Source: Nocardioides psychrotolerans (GTDB lineage: Bacteria; Actinomycetota; Actinomycetes; Propionibacteriales; Nocardioidaceae). From it: DNA of 64,000 nucleotides. The DNA lies in assembly GCF_900113685.1 (NCBI RefSeq), contig NZ_FOQG01000004.1, positions 46,469 to 110,468 on the forward strand. The letters run 5' to 3'. Numbering within the stretch: position 1 is the stretch's first letter; each line of letters starts with the position of its first letter. The translations under genes and the position numbers were made by a program. A model generated the notes under the pieces. It did no database searches and had not been told where the DNA came from. It worked only from the letters and a program-made list of their open reading frames with translations. Of this stretch, positions 19,260 to 29,429 are shown piece by piece.

Positions 19260-20243
19260 GTGAAGCTGAGGAAAGCCAGTGCCATCACCGGGTCGCTCGC
19301 CACGCTCCCGCTCGTCCTGAGCGCCTGTGGCGGTGGCGACATCGCGGCGGAGGAGAAGGAGAACGAGAGCCAGGTTGCCGCGGCGGGCGACTGCGGCGAG
19401 CTCAACATGGCCGTGAACCCGTGGGTCGGCTTCGCGGCCGACGCCTACGTGGTCGGTCACCTGGCCGAGACCGAGCTCGGCTGCACGGTCAACTACAAGG
19501 ACCTCAAGGAAGAGGTCTCCTGGCAGGGCTTCGGCACGGGTGAGGTGGACGTCGTGATCGAGGACTGGGGCCACCCCGACCTCGAGAAGCTCTACTTCGA
19601 GGACCAGGGTGGTGATGGCAGCGCCGTGGAGATGGGGCCGACCGGAAACGTCGGGATCATCGGCTGGTACGTCGCGCCGTGGATGGCCGAGGAGTACCCC
19701 GACATCACCGACTGGGAGAACCTCAACGACTACGCCGACATGTTCGAGACGCCGGAGTCGGGCGGCAAGGGGCAGTTCCTCGGCGCCGACCCGTCCTACG
19801 TCCAGTTCGACGAGGCGATCGTGGCCAACCTGGGCCTCGACTTCCAGGTGGTGTTCTCGGGCAGCGAGGCCGCCTCGATCGCGGCCTTCGAGAAGGCGGA
19901 GGCGAACAAGACCCCTCTCATCGGCTACTTCTACGAGCCGCAGTGGTTCATGTCCGAGGTGCCGCTGGTCAAGGTGAACCTGCCGGAGTTCACCGACGGT
20001 TGCCAGGACGTCGCCCAGGACGTCGCCTGCGACTATCCCGAGACGCAGCTCCAGAAGATCGTCGCCACCGAGTTCGCCGAGTCGGGGAGCCCGGCCGTCG
20101 ACCTGGTCTCGAACTTCCAGTGGACCAACGACGACCAGAACCTCGTCGCCAAGTACATCTCCGTGGACGGCATGTCGGCCGAGGAGGCCGCTGCCACCTG
20201 GGTCGAGGAGAACCCCGACAAGGTCGAGGCCTGGATGTCCTGA
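19260..20243 (+). CDS. Glycine betaine/choline-binding lipoprotein of the ABC transporter
   Basis: 327-residue OpuAC-family substrate-binding protein. Signal peptide with lipobox: KLRKASAITGSLATLPLVLSAC then GGGD, so lipid-anchored to the outer face of the membrane. The mature part begins CGELNMAVNPWVGFAADAYVVGH and contains the Trp-rich ligand positions of quaternary-amine binders (NPWVGF, EDWGHP, GWYVAPWMA, EPQWFM). GTG 19260 chosen; AGAAGGAAG stands nine or so bases upstream. It closes the operon started by the aldehyde dehydrogenase. Choline versus betaine preference cannot be told. Confidence 0.93.
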   Translation: MKLRKASAITGSLATLPLVLSACGGGDIAAEEKENESQVAAAGDCGELNMAVNPWVGFAADAYVVGHLAETELGCTVNYKDLKEEVSWQGFGTGEVDVVIEDWGHPDLEKLYFEDQGGDGSAVEMGPTGNVGIIGWYVAPWMAEEYPDITDWENLNDYADMFETPESGGKGQFLGADPSYVQFDEAIVANLGLDFQVVFSGSEAASIAAFEKAEANKTPLIGYFYEPQWFMSEVPLVKVNLPEFTDGCQDVAQDVACDYPETQLQKIVATEFAESGSPAVDLVSNFQWTNDDQNLVAKYISVDGMSAEEAAATWVEENPDKVEAWMS

Positions 20244-20326
20244 CCGACCGCCTCGCGGGCGTCGTACGACGGGGGAGGTGCGAGACGCCATCGTCGTACG
20301 ACGTCGGCGAGGCATCGGCGTACACT

Positions 20327-20362
20327 GTTGCGCAGTGCGAGATAAGTTGCGCAAGGCGCAAC
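20327..20362. promoter_or_regulatory. Tandem IclR boxes ahead of the dmg-sox operon
   Basis: 20346-20362 GTTGCGCAAGGCGCAAC (10 of 10 arm bases of GTTGC-N7-GCAAC) with a weaker copy 19 bp earlier, 20327-20343 GTTGCGCAGTGCGAGAT (7 of 10). A TACACT at 20321-20326 could be the -10 element. The strong box ends 16 bases before the GTG of the dimethylglycine oxidase gene. Confidence 0.68.
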
Positions 20363-20378
20363 AACGAGGGAGGCGGAC

Positions 20379-22832
20379 GTGGCTGGACCGCGGGTGGTCG
20401 TGATCGGGGCGGGCGTCGTGGGCGCCGCGCTCGCCGACGAGCTGACGCAGCGGGGCTGGACCGACGTGACCGTCGTCGACGCCGGTCCGATCCCCCACAC
20501 CGGGGGCTCTACGACGCACGCGCCGGGACTGGTCTTCCAGGCCAGCCCGTCGCGGATGATGACCGAGCTGGCGACCTACACGGTGGAGAAGCTCGCCTCC
20601 CTGGCGTCCGACGACGGCCCCTGCTTCCTCCAGGTCGGCGGCCTGGAGGTCGCCACCAGCCCCGACCGCCTGGCCGACCTGCACCGCCGGGCCGGCTGGC
20701 TCACCGCCAGCGGCGTCGAGGCCCGGGTGCTCACGGCGGTCGAGTGCGTCGAGCTGCACGACCTGCTCGACCCGACGCTCGTCCTCGGTGGGCTGTTCAC
20801 GCCCACCGACGGCCTGGCCAAGGCGGTCCGCGCGGTCGATGCGCAGACTCGTCGCGCCGAGCAGCACGGGGCGACCCTGCGGCCCGGCACCGAGGTCACC
20901 GACGTCCTGGTCGCCGACGGCCGGGTCACCGGCGTCGCGACGACCGGTGGTGAGATCCCGGCGGACATCGTCGTGTGCTGCGCCGGCATCTGGGGCCAGA
21001 AGGTCGCGGGGATGGTCGGCCTGACCCTGCCGCTGACCCCGCTCGAGCACCAGCTCGTCCGCACCACCGCGGTGCCGGCCCAGGCCGGCCAGGTCGAGGA
21101 GGCGCTTCGTCCGATCCTGCGGCACCAGGGCGAGGACCTCTACTACCGCGACGACTTCGACCACCAGGTCGTCGGCTCCTACGCGCACCGACCGATCCCT
21201 GTGGCCGTCGAGGACTTCGACGACTGGGGTCGGCCAGGGGACGCCCAGGGCATGCCCAGCGTGCGGCCCTTCACGCCCGACGACTTCGAGGGTCCCTGGA
21301 AGGACTCGCAGATCCTGCTGCCCGCGTTGGCGGACACGCAGGTGGAGTGGGGCATCAACGGGATGTTCTCGTTCACCACCGACGGCGGCCCGTTGATCGG
21401 CGAGAGCCCGGACGTGGCGGGCTTCTGGGTCGCCGAGGCCGTGTGGGTCACCCACTCCGCCGGTGTCGGCCGGGCGGTCGCCGAGCTGCTCGTCGACGGT
21501 GTCCCGACCACGGACGTGCACGAGGCCGCGCTGGACCGCTTCGAGCGGCACCAGGTCGGCCCTGCCTACGTCCTCGAGCGCGACCAGCAGAACTTCGTCG
21601 AGGTCTACGACCTGCTCCACCCGCTCCAGCCGATGGAGTCTCCGCGGCCACTGCGGCTGCCGCCGTTCCACCAGCGCCAGGGCGAGCTGGGCGGCTACTT
21701 CCTCGAGGCCAACGGCTGGGAGCGGCCGCAGTGGTACGACGCCAACGTGGGCCTGCTCGAGACCTACGACGTCGCCGTCCCCGGCGACTGGGCAGCCCGC
21801 TACTGGTCACCGATCGCGGGCGCCGAGGCGAGGGCGACCCGGGAGCGGGTCGCGATGTACGACATGACGGCCCTCAAGCGGATCGAGGTCGTCGGTCGCG
21901 GCGCCACGGCCTTCCTCCAGGCCTTGGTCACGGGCAACGTCGCCGCCTCGGTCGGCAGCGTGACCTACTGCCTGATGCTCGATCCGCGCGGTCGGATCCG
22001 CAGCGACGTCACGGTGGCCCGGCTCAGTGCCGCGCCCGGCCAGCAGCGCTACCAGATCGGCGCCAACGGCAACCTGGATCTCGCCTACCTCCAGGCACTC
22101 GCGCCCGCCGACGTCTTCGTCCACGACGTCACGGCCGGCACCTGCTGCATCGGCCTGTGGGGCCCGGCCGCCCGAGACCTGGTGCAGAGCGTGTCCACCG
22201 ACGACTTCAGCAACGCAGGAGTGAAGTACTTCCGGGCCGTCGAGGCCCACGTCGGCATGGTCCCGGTGACCGCGATGCGGCTCTCTTACGTCGGCGAGCT
22301 GGGCTGGGAGCTCTACACGACCGCCGACCTGGGCATGAAGCTCTGGGACACCCTGTGGCGGGCCGGCCAGGACCACGGCGTCCTCGCGGGCGGCCGCGCC
22401 GCCTTCAACAGCCTGCGTCTGGAGAAGGGCTACCGCTCCTTCGGCGCCGACATGACCTGGGACCACGACCCCTACGAGGCCGGCGTCGGCTTCGCGGTCA
22501 AGATGGCCAAGGACGACTTCGTCGGCAAGGCCGCGCTGGCCGACCTCGATCCGGGGGCTGTCGCCAAGAAGCTGGTCTGCCTGACCTCGACCGACCCGCT
22601 GGCCGTGGTGATGGGCAAGGAGCCGGTCCTCGCCGACGGAGCGCCGGTCGGCTACGTCACGAGCGCGGCCTGGGGCCACACCGTCGGGCGCGCCATCGCC
22701 TACGCCTGGGTCCCGGCTGCCTTCGCCGCTCCGGGCACCGAGGTCGAGATCGGCTACTTCGACCAGCGGCTGCCCTACGTCGTCACCGAGGAGCCGCTCT
22801 TCGACCCCGCCATGACGCGGCTCCGGGGCTGA
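20379..22832 (+). CDS. dmg: Dimethylglycine oxidase
   Basis: 817-residue flavoprotein that demethylates N,N-dimethylglycine to sarcosine and transfers the methyl carbon to THF. N-terminal DAO-type FAD domain ([22 protein letters not shown]); GGSTTHAPG around residue 47 carries the His used for covalent FAD in this family. C-terminal GcvT/aminomethyltransferase domain from about residue 460 ([16 protein letters not shown], ending with [22 protein letters not shown]). It follows, from memory, the Arthrobacter globiformis enzyme along its length. GTG start with GGGAGG upstream. First gene of the sarcosine oxidase operon, behind regulator boxes. Confidence 0.93.
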   Translation: MAGPRVVVIGAGVVGAALADELTQRGWTDVTVVDAGPIPHTGGSTTHAPGLVFQASPSRMMTELATYTVEKLASLASDDGPCFLQVGGLEVATSPDRLADLHRRAGWLTASGVEARVLTAVECVELHDLLDPTLVLGGLFTPTDGLAKAVRAVDAQTRRAEQHGATLRPGTEVTDVLVADGRVTGVATTGGEIPADIVVCCAGIWGQKVAGMVGLTLPLTPLEHQLVRTTAVPAQAGQVEEALRPILRHQGEDLYYRDDFDHQVVGSYAHRPIPVAVEDFDDWGRPGDAQGMPSVRPFTPDDFEGPWKDSQILLPALADTQVEWGINGMFSFTTDGGPLIGESPDVAGFWVAEAVWVTHSAGVGRAVAELLVDGVPTTDVHEAALDRFERHQVGPAYVLERDQQNFVEVYDLLHPLQPMESPRPLRLPPFHQRQGELGGYFLEANGWERPQWYDANVGLLETYDVAVPGDWAARYWSPIAGAEARATRERVAMYDMTALKRIEVVGRGATAFLQALVTGNVAASVGSVTYCLMLDPRGRIRSDVTVARLSAAPGQQRYQIGANGNLDLAYLQALAPADVFVHDVTAGTCCIGLWGPAARDLVQSVSTDDFSNAGVKYFRAVEAHVGMVPVTAMRLSYVGELGWELYTTADLGMKLWDTLWRAGQDHGVLAGGRAAFNSLRLEKGYRSFGADMTWDHDPYEAGVGFAVKMAKDDFVGKAALADLDPGAVAKKLVCLTSTDPLAVVMGKEPVLADGAPVGYVTSAAWGHTVGRAIAYAWVPAAFAAPGTEVEIGYFDQRLPYVVTEEPLFDPAMTRLRG

Positions 22833-22840
22833 GGTCACCG

Positions 22841-24064
22841 ATGACGATCTCCGCACGGCTTCCCGGCCACCCCGAGTTCCTCTGGCGCGAGGACGAGCCG
22901 AAGGCGTCGTACGACGTCGTGGTGGTCGGCGGCGGCGGGCACGGCCTCGCCACTGCCTATTACCTGGCCAAGAACCACGGCATCACCAACGTCGCCGTCC
23001 TCGAGAAGGGCTGGCTGGCCGGCGGCAACATGGCCCGCAACACCACCATCATCCGGTCCAACTACCTCTGGGACGAGAGCGCCGGGATCTACGAGCACTC
23101 GCTGCGGCTGTGGGAGAGCCTCGAGGAGGAGCTCGACACGCAGGTGATGTTCAGCCAGCGCGGGGTGCTCAACCTCGCCCACAACCTCTCCGACATCCGC
23201 GAGGGCAAGCGCCGCGTCAACGCCAACCAGCTCAACGGTCTCGACGCCCAGTGGCTGGATGCCCAGGAGATCGGCAAGCTGGTCCCGATCCTCGACGTGA
23301 CAGACCGGCCGCGGCACCCGGTGCTCGGCGGCACCTTCCAGCCCCGCGCCGGCATCGCCAAGCACGACTACGTCGCCTGGGGATTCGCGCGCGCCGCCCA
23401 GGCGCTCGGCGTCGACATCATCCAGCACTGCGAGGTCACCGGCTTCCAGACCTCTGGCGACCGGGTCACGGGCGTCTCCACGACCCGCGGTGACATCTCG
23501 TTCGGCCGCCTCGCCCTGTCGGCCGCCGGGCACTCCGGCGTCCTTGCCGGTCAGCTGGGCGTCCGGCTGCCCCTGCAGAGCCACCCGCTGCAGGCGCTCG
23601 TCTCCGAGCTCCTCGAGCAGGTCCTGGACACGGTCGTGATGTCCAACGCCGTGCACGTCTACGTCAGTCAGGCCCACAAGGGAGAGCTGGTGATGGGGGC
23701 CGGGGTCGACGCGCACGTTGGCTACGGACAGCGCGGCTCCTTCCACGTGATCGAGGAGCAGATGGCCGCCGCGGTCGAGCTGTTCCCGATCTTCGCGCGC
23801 GCCCACGTGCTGCGCACCTGGGCCGGCATCGTCGACGTCACCCCCGACGCCTCGCCGATCATCGGGCACCTGCCGTTCGAGAACGCCTACGTGAACTGCG
23901 GCTGGGGCACCGGTGGCTTCAAGGCCACCCCTGGCGTCGGCTCGGTCTATGCCGACACGGTCGCCCACGAGCGCCCGCACCCCCTGGCCGCACCCTTCGC
24001 CCTCGACCGGTTCACCACCGGCCGCCTGATCGACGAGCACGGCGCCGCCGCCGTGGCCCACTGA
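22841..24064 (+). CDS. soxB: Sarcosine oxidase beta subunit
   Basis: 407 residues, the catalytic flavin subunit of heterotetrameric sarcosine oxidase. [24 protein letters not shown] is the FAD-binding motif; [36 protein letters not shown] is a SoxB signature and includes residues near the covalent FMN site of the family. C-terminal [14 protein letters not shown] and [13 protein letters not shown] are also typical. ATG 22841 lies eight bases after the dmg stop. With SoxD, A and G it converts sarcosine to glycine and 5,10-methylene-THF. Confidence 0.95.
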   Translation: MTISARLPGHPEFLWREDEPKASYDVVVVGGGGHGLATAYYLAKNHGITNVAVLEKGWLAGGNMARNTTIIRSNYLWDESAGIYEHSLRLWESLEEELDTQVMFSQRGVLNLAHNLSDIREGKRRVNANQLNGLDAQWLDAQEIGKLVPILDVTDRPRHPVLGGTFQPRAGIAKHDYVAWGFARAAQALGVDIIQHCEVTGFQTSGDRVTGVSTTRGDISFGRLALSAAGHSGVLAGQLGVRLPLQSHPLQALVSELLEQVLDTVVMSNAVHVYVSQAHKGELVMGAGVDAHVGYGQRGSFHVIEEQMAAAVELFPIFARAHVLRTWAGIVDVTPDASPIIGHLPFENAYVNCGWGTGGFKATPGVGSVYADTVAHERPHPLAAPFALDRFTTGRLIDEHGAAAVAH

Positions 24065-24075
24065 GGAGCCCACCG

Positions 24076-24336
24076 ATGCTGAGGATCCCCTGCCCCCACT
24101 GTGGCGAGCGCGACGCGACCGAGTTCCACTACGGTGCTGCCGCCGGCGTCGACTACCCGACCGACCCGGCGGCGCTCACCGACGGTGAGTGGGCGGCGTA
24201 CCTCTTCGTGCGAGCGAACCCGCGAGGCTGGTTCCGCGAGCGCTGGTTCCACGCGGCCGGGTGCCGGCTGTGGTTCCACGTCGAGCGGCACACCGTGACC
24301 GACCAGGTCAGGACCGTCCGGGAGGGCGCGGCATGA
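24076..24336 (+). CDS. soxD: Sarcosine oxidase delta subunit
   Basis: 86-residue zinc-binding small subunit. The zinc motif CPHCGERDATEFHYG lies at residues 6-20, and WFRERWFHAAGCRLWFHVERHTVT is the conserved second half with the remaining ligands (GC, H). GAGGAG upstream of the ATG. Ends within the soxA start (ATGA). Confidence 0.95.
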   Translation: MLRIPCPHCGERDATEFHYGAAAGVDYPTDPAALTDGEWAAYLFVRANPRGWFRERWFHAAGCRLWFHVERHTVTDQVRTVREGAA

Positions 24337-27074
24337 GTCGTCGTCTGCCCACCGGGGGCTCGCGCATCGACCGCAGCCGGCCGGTCACGATCACCGTCGA
24401 CGGTGTCGAGGTCGCGGCCTACCACGGTGACACCGTCGCCTCCGCGCTGCTCGCCGCCGACCGCCCACTGCTCTCCCGCGGCATCTACTCCGGCCGCCCC
24501 CGGGGCGTGATGGGGGTGGGCGTCGAGGACGCCTGTGCCTACGTGCAGGTGCTGTCCGGCGGGGGCGAGCCGATGGTGGCCGCGACGACGCTGGAGGTCC
24601 ACGACGGGCTCGCGGTCGAGCGGATCGCCGGGCGTGGCCGGCTCCCGGCCGGCGACGACACCACCCGCTACGACACCCTCTACGGCCATGCCGAGATCGC
24701 CGTCGTCGGTGGGGGACTGGCCGGCCTGCGCGCTGCAGTGGCGGCCGCCGAGGACGCAGACGGGGCCCGTGTGCTCATCCTCGACGACGGACCCGCGCTC
24801 GGCGGTGCAGCCGCCGACCTGCCTGCCGACTCTGCGGCCGGCCGGGAGCTGCGCGACCTGCTCACCCGGCTCGACGGGCTCGAAGGGGTCACCGTGCTCA
24901 CCCGGACCACCGTGACCGGCTCCCACGGTCACGGCCGGCTCGTCGCGCTCGAGCAACGTCCGCATGGCGTCGCCAAGCGCCGCCTCCACCACGTCCAGGC
25001 TGTCGGGGTGGTGCTGGCGACCGGCAGCCACGAGCGGCCGCTCGTCTTCGCCGACAACGACCGGCCGGGCGTGATGCTGGCCTGCGCGGCCGCCGACTAC
25101 GTCACGAGGTACGCCGTGCTGCCGGGCGAGCGGGCCGTCGTGTGGACCGCGCACGACGCCGGTCTGCACGCGGCCGTCGAGCTGGCCGACGCCGGCACCG
25201 AGATCGTCGCCGTGCTTGACGTGCGCGAGACCATGGCCGGCCCCCTGGCCGCCGCGCTGGCCGGTCGCGGGATCGCGCTGCACCTGGGCGCCGAGGTCAC
25301 CGGCACCGATGGGTCCGACGACGAATCTGGTCGGCTGATCCGGGTGCACACCACCGTCGGGAGTTTCGACGTCGACCTGCTGGCGATCAGCGGTGGAGCC
25401 AACCCTGCCGTCGAGCTGTTCAGCCACCCCGGCGGTCGGACCCGCTGGTCAGACGAGGTCGCGGGGTTCGTTCCCGACGTCCCCGCCCCTGGCCAGGTCG
25501 GCCGCGAGGTCGTCGTGGGGGCCGCGGCCGGGGACCAGGACGTGGTGCCCGGCTGGCGCGAGACCCTCCAGCCCCCCGCCACGGTCTTCCGCGCCGACGC
25601 CGGCGACCCGGAGCTGGTCTTCCTCGACCCGCACCGCGACGCCACCCTGGCCGACCTGCGGCGGGCGCACGCCGCTGGGCTGAGCAGCGTCGAGCACGTC
25701 AAGCGCTTCACCACGATCGGCACCGGCGCCGACCAGGGCCGGGGCTTCGGCGTCCTGGCCGTCGGCGTCCTGGCCCAGGAGCTGGGCCGCCCGATCGAGG
25801 AGGTCGGCACCACGACCTACCGCCCGCCCTACGTCCCGCTGTCCTTCGCTCTCCTCGCGGGCCGCAACCGCGGCGAGCTCTCCGACCCGGTCCGGGTCAG
25901 CCAGGCGCACGACCGGGTCGCGCACGCCCCGATGGAGGACGTCGGGCAGTGGAAGCGGCCGTGGTACTTCCCCAGGTCCACCGCCGACGGCCTGGAGGAC
26001 CTCGACGCATCGGTGGCGCGTGAGGTCCGGGCGGTGCGCACCGGCGTCGGGATGATGGACGCTTCCACCCTCGGCAAGATCCTGCTCCAGGGCGCCGATG
26101 TCGGCGTGCTGCTGGACCGCGTCTACACGAACCTCTTCTCGACCCTCAAGGTCGGCAAGGTCAGGTACGGCGTGATGTGCGGGCCCGACGGCATGGTCGT
26201 CGACGACGGCACCACCGCCCGGCTCTCCGGGACCGACTGGCTGATGACGACCACGACCGGCAACGCCGCCGCCGTCCTCGACACCCTCGAGGAGTGGCAC
26301 CAGACCGAGTGGCCCGGACTCGACATCGCGCTGACCTCGGTCACCGACCAGTGGGCCGTCGTCGCGGTCGCCGGACCTCGCTCGCGCGACGTCGTGGCGA
26401 CGCTCGCGCCCCAGCACGACTGGTCGGCCGAGGCGTTCGGCTTCATGGACTGGCGCGAGGCTCCGGTCGCGGGCATCCCCGCGCGCGTCCTGCGGATCTC
26501 GTTCTCCGGTGAGCTGGCCTTCGAGCTGCACGTCCCCTCCTGGTACGCCGCGGCGCTCTGGGATGCCGTGGAGGAGGCCGGCGCGCCGCACGGCATCACG
26601 CCCTACGGCACCGAGACCATGCACGTCCTGCGCGCCGAGAAGGGGTTCCCGATCGTCGGCCAGGACACCGACGGCACGGTCACGCCGCACGACCTGGGCA
26701 TGTCGTGGGCGGTCTCGCGCAAGAAGACGGACTTCATCGGGATGCGCTCGTTGGCGCGCGCCGACGCCCGGAGACCGGATCGCCGCCAGCTGGTCGGGCT
26801 GGTGCCGCTCGACGGCAGCTCACGAATCGTCGAGGGCGCCCAGCTGGTCGCCCACGGCGCCGACCTGACGGCGTTCCCGGTCGCCATGGCCGGGCACGTC
26901 ACCAGTGCCTACCCGAGCGGCCACGACGGGCGGCCGTTCGCTCTCGCCCTGCTCGACGGGGGCCGGGACCGGGTGGGTGAGGTCCTCGACGCGGTCGACG
27001 ACCTGGTGCCGCTCGCCGTCCGGGTCACCGGGCCGGTGTCCTACGACGAGCAAGGAGCCCGCCGCGATGGGTGA
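24333..27074 (+). CDS. soxA: Sarcosine oxidase alpha subunit
   Basis: 913-residue subunit combining an N-terminal ferredoxin-like/2Fe-2S-fold region (TITVDGVEVAAYHGDTVASALLA), an NAD-binding domain (YGHAEIAVVGGGLAGLRAAVAAAED near 110) and a C-terminal GcvT-like THF domain (from about 570, MDASTLGKILLQGADVGVLLDRVYTN). The THF domain captures the methyl group as 5,10-methylene-THF. Length is a little shorter than usual SoxA (around 960-1000). Overlaps soxD by four bases and soxG by eight. Confidence 0.95.
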   Translation: MSRRLPTGGSRIDRSRPVTITVDGVEVAAYHGDTVASALLAADRPLLSRGIYSGRPRGVMGVGVEDACAYVQVLSGGGEPMVAATTLEVHDGLAVERIAGRGRLPAGDDTTRYDTLYGHAEIAVVGGGLAGLRAAVAAAEDADGARVLILDDGPALGGAAADLPADSAAGRELRDLLTRLDGLEGVTVLTRTTVTGSHGHGRLVALEQRPHGVAKRRLHHVQAVGVVLATGSHERPLVFADNDRPGVMLACAAADYVTRYAVLPGERAVVWTAHDAGLHAAVELADAGTEIVAVLDVRETMAGPLAAALAGRGIALHLGAEVTGTDGSDDESGRLIRVHTTVGSFDVDLLAISGGANPAVELFSHPGGRTRWSDEVAGFVPDVPAPGQVGREVVVGAAAGDQDVVPGWRETLQPPATVFRADAGDPELVFLDPHRDATLADLRRAHAAGLSSVEHVKRFTTIGTGADQGRGFGVLAVGVLAQELGRPIEEVGTTTYRPPYVPLSFALLAGRNRGELSDPVRVSQAHDRVAHAPMEDVGQWKRPWYFPRSTADGLEDLDASVAREVRAVRTGVGMMDASTLGKILLQGADVGVLLDRVYTNLFSTLKVGKVRYGVMCGPDGMVVDDGTTARLSGTDWLMTTTTGNAAAVLDTLEEWHQTEWPGLDIALTSVTDQWAVVAVAGPRSRDVVATLAPQHDWSAEAFGFMDWREAPVAGIPARVLRISFSGELAFELHVPSWYAAALWDAVEEAGAPHGITPYGTETMHVLRAEKGFPIVGQDTDGTVTPHDLGMSWAVSRKKTDFIGMRSLARADARRPDRRQLVGLVPLDGSSRIVEGAQLVAHGADLTAFPVAMAGHVTSAYPSGHDGRPFALALLDGGRDRVGEVLDAVDDLVPLAVRVTGPVSYDEQGARRDG

Positions 27075-27582
27075 CGTCCTTGACCTGCGCCGCTCTCCGC
27101 TGGCCGGGCGCGGCTTCGGGGTCGACAGCCCGCGGTTGAGGATGGCCGAGGAGCCGTTCCGCTCGCTGGTGGAGGTCCGCTCGCAGGCTCGTCCCGAGGC
27201 AGCCGGGGTCGGCGCGACCTGGTGCTGGCAGCTGGGGCCGACCTGGTGGCTGGTCGACGGCGCGCCCGCGACCGAGCCGTGCCTGGAGGTCCCGCTGGCC
27301 GGGGTCGTCCGCTCCGGCAACGAGGGCGCGAGCGCGGTGGACGTCTCAGCACAGCGGACCACGGTGGTCCTCGCCGGCGAGAATGCCGAGCGGGTGCTCG
27401 CCCACGGCTGTCCGATCGACCTGTCGCGGGTCCCGGTGGGCGGCTGCGTGCAGGGGCTCCTGGTCGGTGCGCAGGTCGCGATCGGCCGCACCGGCGACGA
27501 CGCGTTCCGGGTCTACGTGCGCCCTGCCTTCGCCCGTCACCTCGCCGCGTGGCTCACCGACGCGGCTGTCGAGGACCTCTGA
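27067..27582 (+). CDS. soxG: Sarcosine oxidase gamma subunit
   Basis: 171-residue structural subunit of heterotetrameric sarcosine oxidase. Conserved features are LRRSPLAGRG near the start, AAGVGATWCWQLGPTWWLV, AVDVSAQRTTVVLAGENAERVLAHGCPIDL and GDDAFRVYVRPAFARHLAAWL. Starts inside the last codons of soxA and is the last gene of the dmg-soxBDAG operon. Confidence 0.92.
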   Translation: MGDVLDLRRSPLAGRGFGVDSPRLRMAEEPFRSLVEVRSQARPEAAGVGATWCWQLGPTWWLVDGAPATEPCLEVPLAGVVRSGNEGASAVDVSAQRTTVVLAGENAERVLAHGCPIDLSRVPVGGCVQGLLVGAQVAIGRTGDDAFRVYVRPAFARHLAAWLTDAAVEDL

Positions 27583-27629
27583 GCACCGGTCCACCGACGG
27601 TCTGGGTGAGACTCAGGATGATCGTGCGC

Positions 27630-28054
27630 TCACCGGTCGGCGGCGGCGTACGGCGTGAAGCCGGCAGGAGGGTCAGCGCGAGGACCGCGACGGTCGCTCA
27701 GGACGGCCGGCCAGTGCTCGCTCACCGCGCGGCGCATCGACTGCAGATCTCCGCCGTAGCGCACGGCCGAGGTGCCCCCAGGGTGCCCCCAGGAGACCCG
27801 GGGCGCAGCCCGGCCCGCACCGACGGCACCCTCGGGGTCCAGCGCGACCTCGGTCGCGTAGCCGTCGGCCTGGGCGCCCAGCACGAGGTTCTCCAGCGGG
27901 TCTCGGCCACCGCAAAGATCCAGGGTTGGGTGTTGTGTGCGCTCGCCGGGACGCCCTGGTCGTAGGCGCGGTGGGCGATCAGACCGTCCCCCACGACCAG
28001 CAGGGTCGCCGCACCGAGAGCAGCCGACCGCAGGAGGCTCCGCCGCCCGATCAC
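27630..28054 (-). pseudogene. Broken nitroreductase-family (Acg-like) gene
   Basis: On the minus strand an N-terminus (GRRSLLRSAALGAATLLVVGDGLIAHRAYDQGV, then SAHNTQPWIFAVAE) reads from about 28054 to 27910. The family continuation LENLVLGAQADGYATEVALDPEGA appears in another frame from about 27905. So there is at least one frameshift, and the roughly 50 residues normally separating these blocks are missing. The downstream frame ends at 27630 after DLQSMRRAVSEHWPAVL. Acg-type proteins are about 330 residues. Nothing else coding is seen between soxG and the dehydrogenase gene. Confidence 0.65.
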
Positions 28055-28110
28055 GACCGGGACGTCGCCGCGGGCATCGAGGAGCCGTCGATCGCGCCCG
28101 GTCGCGCCGA

Positions 28111-29154
28111 TCAGCCGATGCCAGCGGCGGCGGGCACGGCGGCGTACTCGAAGACCAGTCGCGCTGCGACCGTCCCTGCCAGGACGTCGGCGATCGCCGC
28201 GTTGACGTCGTCGAGGCTCCGGGTCTCGGCAATCACCCGGGTCCGGCCCGCGGCGTGGAGCGCGAAGACCTCGACGAGGTCCTGGCGGGTGCCCACGATG
28301 GAGCCGATGATCGAGATGCCCTTGATGACGGTCTCGAAGATGGGGATGTCCATGGCGCCGCCGTCCGCCGGCAGGGCCACGCACACCAGTCGCCCGCCAC
28401 GGCGCAAGGAGGCGAAGGCCTGCTCGAACACGTGGGGGGAGGTAGCCAGCACGACGGCCACGTCGAGTCCGCCGAGCGCCTCGAGCGCTGCGACTGGGTC
28501 AGTGGTCCCGGCGTCGACGACATGGTGGGCGCCGAGCTCCAGGGCCAGGTCGAGCTTGGCCTGGTGGACGTCGATGGCGACGACGGAACCGCCCATGATC
28601 TGGGCGTACTGGACCGCGAGGTGGCCCAGCCCGCCGATCCCGAAGACGCCGACCTTCTCCGTCGGTTGGATCTGGGCGACCTTCATGGCCTTGTAGGTCG
28701 TGACGCCCGCGCAGCTGAGCGGGGCGGCATCGACGGCGCTGACGCCGTCGGGCACCGGCACGACGTAGGCCGCACTCGCGACGGCGTACTCGGCGAACGC
28801 GCCGTCGATCGAGTAGCCGCTGTTCTCCTGGCTCTCGCACAGCGTCTCGCGTCCATCGATGCAATAGCGGCAGGAGCCGCAGGCGGAGCCCAGCCAGGCG
28901 ATCGCGACCCGGTCCCCGACGGAGCGGTTGGTGACGCCCGAGCCGAGCTGCTCCACGATCCCGATGCCCTCGTGGCCGGGAACGAACGGGAGCGAGGGGC
29001 GGACGGGCCAGTCCCCGCCGGCCGCGTGGATGTCGGTGTGGCACAGTCCGCACGTCTCGAGGCGGACGAGGACCTGACCGTCCGCGGGCGTCGGGACGTC
29101 ACGCTCGACGATCTGGAGTGGTGCGGAGAACGAGACGACGACGGCTGCCTTCAT
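28111..29154 (-). CDS. Zinc-dependent alcohol dehydrogenase
   Basis: 347-residue NAD-dependent medium-chain dehydrogenase, AdhA/AdhP-like. Catalytic zinc ligands: CGLCHTDIH and GHEGIGIV; structural zinc: CGSCRYCIDGRETLC; the later Cys is in APLSCAGVTTYKAMK. NAD-binding motif VGVFGIGGLGHLAVQYAQ. ATG 29154 is the natural start (MKAAVVVSF). The substrate is unknown; ethanol and similar alcohols, or formaldehyde released by demethylation, are possible from the neighbourhood. It is not in the same strand or operon as the sox genes. Confidence 0.92.
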   Translation of the reverse strand: MKAAVVVSFSAPLQIVERDVPTPADGQVLVRLETCGLCHTDIHAAGGDWPVRPSLPFVPGHEGIGIVEQLGSGVTNRSVGDRVAIAWLGSACGSCRYCIDGRETLCESQENSGYSIDGAFAEYAVASAAYVVPVPDGVSAVDAAPLSCAGVTTYKAMKVAQIQPTEKVGVFGIGGLGHLAVQYAQIMGGSVVAIDVHQAKLDLALELGAHHVVDAGTTDPVAALEALGGLDVAVVLATSPHVFEQAFASLRRGGRLVCVALPADGGAMDIPIFETVIKGISIIGSIVGTRQDLVEVFALHAAGRTRVIAETRSLDDVNAAIADVLAGTVAARLVFEYAAVPAAAGIG

Positions 29155-29429
29155 GGCGGTGCCCCTCTGTGTGGAGGGCGTGCGTGACGCCTCGCCTCGG
29201 AGGGACGAGATCAGGCATGCGGTGCCTCCACGATCACCGTGGCCCGAAGCCAGGCAGCGGCGACAGGGCCGGTCGTCCGCGCGTGAGGGGACCTTTGGCA
29301 CGGGGGCCCGGGAGCGAGGGCGAGTCGCTCCTCGTGGGATCGCACCGGCGACGTTCCGGTCAAGGACCGCTGACCACGCCGACGGCAGGAGTGTGGGGCG
29401 CGGCAATCCTGGCCCTACGGTGTTGTCCC
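29155..29429. other. Intergenic region between divergent adh and serA
   Basis: 275 bases upstream of both genes. No convincing gene, hairpin or regulator box is visible; it must hold both promoters. Confidence 0.5.

Noticed and set aside
16873..21671. Long open frames on the minus strand opposite the transporter and dmg genes (up to about 880 codons)
   Set aside because: Antisense to well-supported genes, composed of Asp/Gly/Arg/Val/His low-complexity sequence expected from high-GC codon bias; no motifs.
29118..29429. N-terminal extension of serA
   Set aside because: It overlaps the divergent dehydrogenase start and has no SerA similarity; ATG 29430 fits the family.
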